From NCBI GenBank assembly GCA_000824825.2, contig LM655246.1, positions 1 through 64,000 of the forward strand: DNA of 64,000 bases. Reading direction: 5' to 3'. This stretch comes from Mesorhizobium sp. ORS 3324 (GTDB taxonomy: Bacteria; Pseudomonadota; Alphaproteobacteria; Rhizobiales; Rhizobiaceae). Positions within the stretch are counted from its first letter, which is position 1. Each line of letters begins with the position of its first letter. The notes beneath the pieces are model-generated. The model searched no databases and was not told the origin of the DNA. It saw nothing but the letters and a program-made list of their open reading frames with translations. Both the position numbers and the translations under genes were made by a program. Shown here one piece after another: positions 60,221-64,000 of the stretch.

Positions 60221-61290
60221 GTGGGCCGCGCGGCAAGCTTCGCAAGGCGCCGGTGGCCGTCATCGGCGGCAGCGGCTTCATCGGTTCAAACCTGACAGAT
60301 AGCCTGCTATCGGATGGCGAGCCGGTGCTGGTTATCGACAATCTCAGCCGCCCCGGCGTCGAACAGAACCTCGAATGGCTGGCGCGCAAACATGGCTTCC
60401 ATCTCAGCGTCGAAACCGTCGACATACGCGACCGAAGCAGCCTGACTGCGGCGCTCGCGCCGGCCAAGGCGATCTTCCATTTGGCCGCCCAGACCGCTGT
60501 AACCACGAGCCTAGTCGATCCCACAGCAGATCTCGACATCAATCTGAAAGGCACCTTCAACGTGCTCGAAGCCGCCCGACAGCTTGGTGTGCCGGTGATC
60601 TTCGCCAGCACGAACAAGGTCTATGGCAGCCTGCCTCAGATCGCGGTGCGGGAAGCGGACGATCACTACATTCCTTGCGAGGAAGGCATCCGCGCCAATG
60701 GCGTGGCTGAGATGATCGGGCTCGACTTCTGCACGCCCTATGGCTGCTCCAAGGGCGCGGCCGACCAATATGTACTGGATTATGCCAAGTCCTTCGGTCT
60801 GCCGACGGCGGTGCTGCGCATGAGCTGCATCTACGGCCCGCGCCAGTTCGGCACCGAGGACCAGGGCTGGGTCGCGCATTTCCTGATCAGCGTGCTCAGC
60901 GGCCGGCCCATAACAATTTACGGTGACGGCAAGCAGGTGCGCGACATCTTGCATGTGTCCGATGCTGTTGCCGCTTATCGCGGCGTTCTCTCCAAGGTCG
61001 AAGACGTGAAGGGCCAGGCGTTCAACCTTGGTGGCGGACCGCGTAACGCTGTCAGCTTGCGCTCACTGCTGTCGGAGATCGCCGCCATGACCGGCCGCGA
61101 CATCGTGTTGCGCCACGATCAGCAACGCACCGGCGACCAGCCCTTCTTCGTCGCCGACACCCGCAAGCTCGAGGCCGCGCTTGGCTGGCGGGCGCAAGTC
61201 CCTTGGCGAGAAGGTGTGTGCGATCTCGCCAACTGGCTGTTGCGGCACCGGCTCCATCTGCCTGCTGAAGCCGCGAGGTACGTTGCATGA
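60217..61290 (+). CDS. NAD-dependent epimerase/dehydratase (CDP-paratose 2-epimerase-like)
   Basis: This encodes 357 residues. IGGSGFIGSNLTDSLLSDG is the NAD motif. FASTNKVYGSLPQ and TPYGCSKGAADQYVLDYAKS carry the active-site Thr/Ser and Tyr-x-x-x-Lys. MSCIYGPRQFGTEDQGWVAH is the block that I associate with CDP-paratose/tyvelose epimerases. Sugar substrate not certain. Both ends overlap neighbours by 4 nt. Confidence 0.88.
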   Translation: MSGPRGKLRKAPVAVIGGSGFIGSNLTDSLLSDGEPVLVIDNLSRPGVEQNLEWLARKHGFHLSVETVDIRDRSSLTAALAPAKAIFHLAAQTAVTTSLVDPTADLDINLKGTFNVLEAARQLGVPVIFASTNKVYGSLPQIAVREADDHYIPCEEGIRANGVAEMIGLDFCTPYGCSKGAADQYVLDYAKSFGLPTAVLRMSCIYGPRQFGTEDQGWVAHFLISVLSGRPITIYGDGKQVRDILHVSDAVAAYRGVLSKVEDVKGQAFNLGGGPRNAVSLRSLLSEIAAMTGRDIVLRHDQQRTGDQPFFVADTRKLEAALGWRAQVPWREGVCDLANWLLRHRLHLPAEAARYVA

Positions 61291-62579
61291 AAGTGGCATT
61301 GGTCAATCCGCACTGGACATACGAGCACAGCATCTATTTCGGCTGCCAACAGCCGCATCTGCCGCTTGAGCTTGGCTACTGCAAAGCCCTGCTGGAGGCC
61401 AACGGACATGCCGTACTGATGCTGGACGGGCAGTTGCAGGATCTCGACAACGCAGCGCTTGCCGAGCACGTGGCAGCGTTCGGGCCGGACATGACGGTGG
61501 TGACGACCGCGCCGACCTACCTCTTTTGGCGCTGCGCGCCACCTGAGTTGCGGGTGCCGGCAGAATTCTTGAAACATCTGGACCGGCGCGGCGGCCGCAC
61601 CGTGGCAGTCGGGCCGCATGCTTCGGCGACGCCGGCTCCTACTTTGCGCAAGCTTGGGGTCGATCTCGTCGTGCGCGGTGAATGCGAAGAGGTGGTGGCC
61701 GAGCTTGCCGGGCGAAATGACTGGAGCGTGGTCCCGCACACGGCCCGGATCGAAAGCGAAATGCTGGCTTGCAATGGTGGCGTGAGCGTCAGCCGCTTCC
61801 TCGACCACCCGGCGCTTTGTTGGCCCTACGACTGGATTGCCGCACACTCCCACCACCATCATCGCTTCGACACGAACCAGAAGGGTGCCGGCGCCGAAGT
61901 TGAGGCGTCCCGAGGCTGTCCCTACAATTGCAGCTTCTGCGCAAAGATCGACTTTCGCGACGCGTATCGGCGCAGGAATCACGACGCCATCGTTGCCGAA
62001 ATCGATGGTCTGATCGCTCAGGGGGTCGGCTACATCTATTTCATTGATGAGATCTTCCTGCCCCAAAAAGCCCTGCTCGATGCCTTGATGGAGCGCGACA
62101 TCCAATTCGGCGTCCAGACACGTATCGATCTGTGGAAACCGGGGCTGTTGGAACTGTTGGGCGCGGCAGGATGCGTCTCGATCGAAGCCGGCCTTGAAAG
62201 CCTGACCGTCGAGGGTCGTGAAATGCTGGCCAAGCGTTGCCGGCTGGGTACTGAAGAGCTGGCTGCGCTGCTCGTCGATGCCCGCCGCCATGTCCCTTTC
62301 GTGCAAGCCAATCTGATCGGCGTGATCCAAGATGATCCGGCGCTGGTTGAGTATTGGCGCAAGCACCTCATCGACAACGGGGTCTGGGCCAACGAGCCGG
62401 TACCGCTTTATCCCTATCCAAGTTCGCCCAGCTATCGAGAGCTTTGGGGCGAGCCCGACGATTTCGCCTGGGAGCGCGCGCATGAGCATTACCTCGCTTC
62501 GTTCCGGGCATTCAGCGACATCCAGGACCAGCATCCGCGCCCCTTGGCCGAATTGGAGTCCTTATGCTGCAATCATTGA
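61287..62579 (+). CDS. B12-binding-domain radical SAM protein
   Basis: This encodes 430 residues. The N-terminal half is a cobalamin-binding-type Rossmann domain (KVALVNPHWTY, LPLELGYCKALLEANGHAVL, TVVTTAPTYLFWRC) without the DxHxxG histidine. The radical SAM motif CPYNCSFC holds Cys211, Cys215 and Cys218. The barrel continues with YIYFIDEIFLPQKALLDALM and VSIEAGLESLTVEGREML. An unusual HHHHRF lies just before the Cys motif. It may methylate or rearrange a sugar or lipid; substrate unknown. Operonic with epimerases and glycosyltransferases. Confidence 0.85.
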   Translation: MKVALVNPHWTYEHSIYFGCQQPHLPLELGYCKALLEANGHAVLMLDGQLQDLDNAALAEHVAAFGPDMTVVTTAPTYLFWRCAPPELRVPAEFLKHLDRRGGRTVAVGPHASATPAPTLRKLGVDLVVRGECEEVVAELAGRNDWSVVPHTARIESEMLACNGGVSVSRFLDHPALCWPYDWIAAHSHHHHRFDTNQKGAGAEVEASRGCPYNCSFCAKIDFRDAYRRRNHDAIVAEIDGLIAQGVGYIYFIDEIFLPQKALLDALMERDIQFGVQTRIDLWKPGLLELLGAAGCVSIEAGLESLTVEGREMLAKRCRLGTEELAALLVDARRHVPFVQANLIGVIQDDPALVEYWRKHLIDNGVWANEPVPLYPYPSSPSYRELWGEPDDFAWERAHEHYLASFRAFSDIQDQHPRPLAELESLCCNH

Positions 62580-63667
62580 TCCATCGCCCGCGGCGCATAG
62601 TGATGACGACCGACGCCGTCGGCGGCGTCTGGCGCTATTCGCTCGACCTGGCGCGCGCGCTCGTCGCTCAAGGCGACAGCGTCGTTCTTGCCGGGCTCGG
62701 GCCTCGGCCTACGCACGAGCAGGCGCGAGAGGCGCAATCCTTCGCAACGCTCGCCTGGCTAAAAACCCCTCCGGACTGGATGACACGCAACGAGAATGAT
62801 CTCGACGACTTGCCTGGCGAACTTCGCAGCCTTGCGCGGGCCCATGGCGCAGACCTCGTCCACCTCAACGCACCGGCCCAGGCGGCCAAGCTCGACCTGC
62901 CCTGTCCTATTGTCGCGGTCTCGCATTCCTGCGTCGTCACATGGCTGCGCGCGGTGCGCGGTCGGGACGCGGCAGCGGACGGCTGGGGCTGGCACAAAGA
63001 CCGCAACAGGGCCGGTTTCGATCGCGCAGACATCGTGGTGGCACCCAGCAGGAGCCACGCCGACATGCTCGAGGCCTGCTATGGGCCGGTGGCGCGGTTG
63101 AGCGTCGTCCATAACGGAGCCCTCCCCGGCCCGATCGCCTCCCAGCGTGAGCATTTCGTCTTCGCGGCCGCCCGCTGGTGGGACGAAGGAAAAAACGCGG
63201 GGGTGCTTGATGCCGCGGCTGCGATTGCCAAGTGGCCGATCCATGTCGCCGGCCCGCTCAAGGGTCCGGACGGGCAAAGTGGATATTTTGATCATTGCGT
63301 TTGGCTTGGCGCGATCGGCCATGCAGAGGTGCGCCGGCTGATGGCACGTGCCGGTATTTTCGTATCGACATCAATCTATGAACCGTTCGGGCTTGCCGCA
63401 TTGGAGGCCGCGCTCTCGGCCACGCCACTGGTGCTGGCTGACATTGCGACCTATCGCGAGGTCTGGGACGGTGCGGGCATGTTCTTCGACAGGCGCGATC
63501 CACATGCGCTTGCCGGATGCATTGCCCAATTGTCCCGCGACGAAGGCTTGCGGCGCCAACTCGGCCGGCGCGCCGCTCGGCGCGCGCGCGAATTTTCGCT
63601 GGCGGCGCAGGTGGCGGCGATGTGCGCAATCTACGATCGGGCGGCGATGGCCGTTGGGGGATGCTGA
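62564..63667 (+). CDS. Glycosyltransferase family 4
   Basis: This encodes 367 residues with a GT-B fold. The N-terminal domain has VMTTDAVGGVWRYSLDLARA. The C-terminal domain has VHNGALPG, AARWWDEGKN, WLGAIGHAEVRRLMARAGIF and the donor-binding YEPFGLAALEAALSATPLVL with the E-x7-E pattern. It probably adds a sugar to a lipid- or polysaccharide-type acceptor in the cytoplasm. It overlaps the radical SAM gene by 16 nt. Confidence 0.9.
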   Translation: MLQSLIHRPRRIVMTTDAVGGVWRYSLDLARALVAQGDSVVLAGLGPRPTHEQAREAQSFATLAWLKTPPDWMTRNENDLDDLPGELRSLARAHGADLVHLNAPAQAAKLDLPCPIVAVSHSCVVTWLRAVRGRDAAADGWGWHKDRNRAGFDRADIVVAPSRSHADMLEACYGPVARLSVVHNGALPGPIASQREHFVFAAARWWDEGKNAGVLDAAAAIAKWPIHVAGPLKGPDGQSGYFDHCVWLGAIGHAEVRRLMARAGIFVSTSIYEPFGLAALEAALSATPLVLADIATYREVWDGAGMFFDRRDPHALAGCIAQLSRDEGLRRQLGRRAARRAREFSLAAQVAAMCAIYDRAAMAVGGC

Positions 63668-63669
63668 CC

Positions 63670-64000
63670 ATGAATTTCGTGTTCTATACCCATTCCATCG
63701 TTTCGGACTGGAACCATGGCAATGCGCATTTCCAGCGCGGCATCATTCGCGAACTCATTGCGCGCGGAAATCACGCCCTCGCGCTCGAGCCCGCAGACGG
63801 ATGGAGCCGTTCGAACCTTTTGAGCGAGCAAGGCCCCTTCGCTGTTGAACGCTTCCGCAAGGATTTCCCAGAACTAATTCCGGTGACCTATAATGCTTTT
63901 TTCGATCACGAAGCATGGATTGCCGACGCGGACGCGGTAATCGTCCACGAATGGACGGATCCAGATCTCGTCGCCCGGATCGGACGTGCCAAGCTCAACG
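63670..64000 (+). CDS. Glycosyltransferase-like protein, cut by the window end
   Basis: The first 110 residues are visible: MNFVFYTHSIVSDWNHGNAH, FQRGIIRELIARGNHALALE, then PADGWSRSNLLSEQGP and DADAVIVHEWTDPDLVARIG. The start has the features of a GT-B N-terminal domain of the CgeB-like kind. The ATG lies 2 nt after the previous stop. The frame is open to base 64000, so the gene continues beyond the window. Confidence 0.7.
   Translation, partial: MNFVFYTHSIVSDWNHGNAHFQRGIIRELIARGNHALALEPADGWSRSNLLSEQGPFAVERFRKDFPELIPVTYNAFFDHEAWIADADAVIVHEWTDPDLVARIGRAKLN

Noticed and set aside
61119..62534. 471-codon open frame on the minus strand opposite the radical SAM gene
   Set aside because: Shadow frame: the plus strand has clear radical SAM motifs and ribosome-coupled neighbours, the minus frame has no family.

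Overview
The window looks like an accessory-gene-rich piece of a rhizobial (Hyphomicrobiales, most likely Mesorhizobium-type) genome. The DNA is GC-rich. Many small families are ones I associate with rhizobia (DUF1236, DUF6496, DUF2267, DUF3606, DUF1839, DUF6471 and RepB-C-like proteins). The respiratory, Ku and stress genes also fit that group. No rRNA, tRNA or CRISPR array was recognised. The taxonomic call is inference from gene content.

Layout. (1) 1-11000 is a worn region: a frameshifted DedA gene, a frameshifted CxxC protein, a serine-recombinase/RepB-C pair whose 5' end is cut at the same point as a 5'-truncated hicB, a frameshifted outer-membrane barrel gene, a tyrosine integrase and several small genes. 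(2) 11121-18862 (minus strand) is a tightly packed six-gene operon: carrier protein, acyl-CoA dehydrogenase, tRNA-synthetase-like amino acid:carrier-protein ligase, DUF1839, family-2 glycoside hydrolase and a tandem alpha/beta hydrolase. No peptide synthetase is near it, and its product is unknown to me. (3) 20605-32392 (minus strand) is a 12-gene respiratory operon: alternative complex III (actABCDEF), a small membrane protein, SCO, and an A2-type caa3 cytochrome oxidase (subunits II with fused cytochrome c, I, III, IV). (4) 32600-59000 is an island of stress-type genes: a PPC/DUF296 protein with an FdhF/YdeP-like molybdoenzyme, isochorismatase, ATP-dependent DNA ligase, two Ku genes, a phosphoesterase with a nucleotidyltransferase, AlkB, a sorbosone-dehydrogenase-like lipoprotein, DUF4142 and Gly-zipper proteins, a ThDP enzyme, an AI-2E-type permease, and many very small hydrophilic or single-TM proteins. 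(5) 59114 to the right edge is a plus-strand sugar cluster: two NAD-dependent epimerases, a radical SAM enzyme and two glycosyltransferases, the last cut by the window end.

The unifying signal is regulatory. At least 17 places upstream of genes carry GGAAC, exactly 17 nt, then GTT, which matches the promoter of the alphaproteobacterial general-stress sigma factor EcfG. Several more have 18 nt spacing. From base composition I estimate only one or two chance matches for a single spacing over both strands. These sites stand before Ku (through a small upstream gene), a second Ku, small stress proteins, the ThDP enzyme, the molybdoenzyme operon, the sugar cluster and, with 18 nt spacing, the respiratory operon. 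The window therefore reads as a general-stress-response island tying together DNA end repair, an alternative electron-transfer chain, envelope glycans and many uncharacterised small proteins. The carrier-protein operon lacks such a site and seems to be separately controlled.
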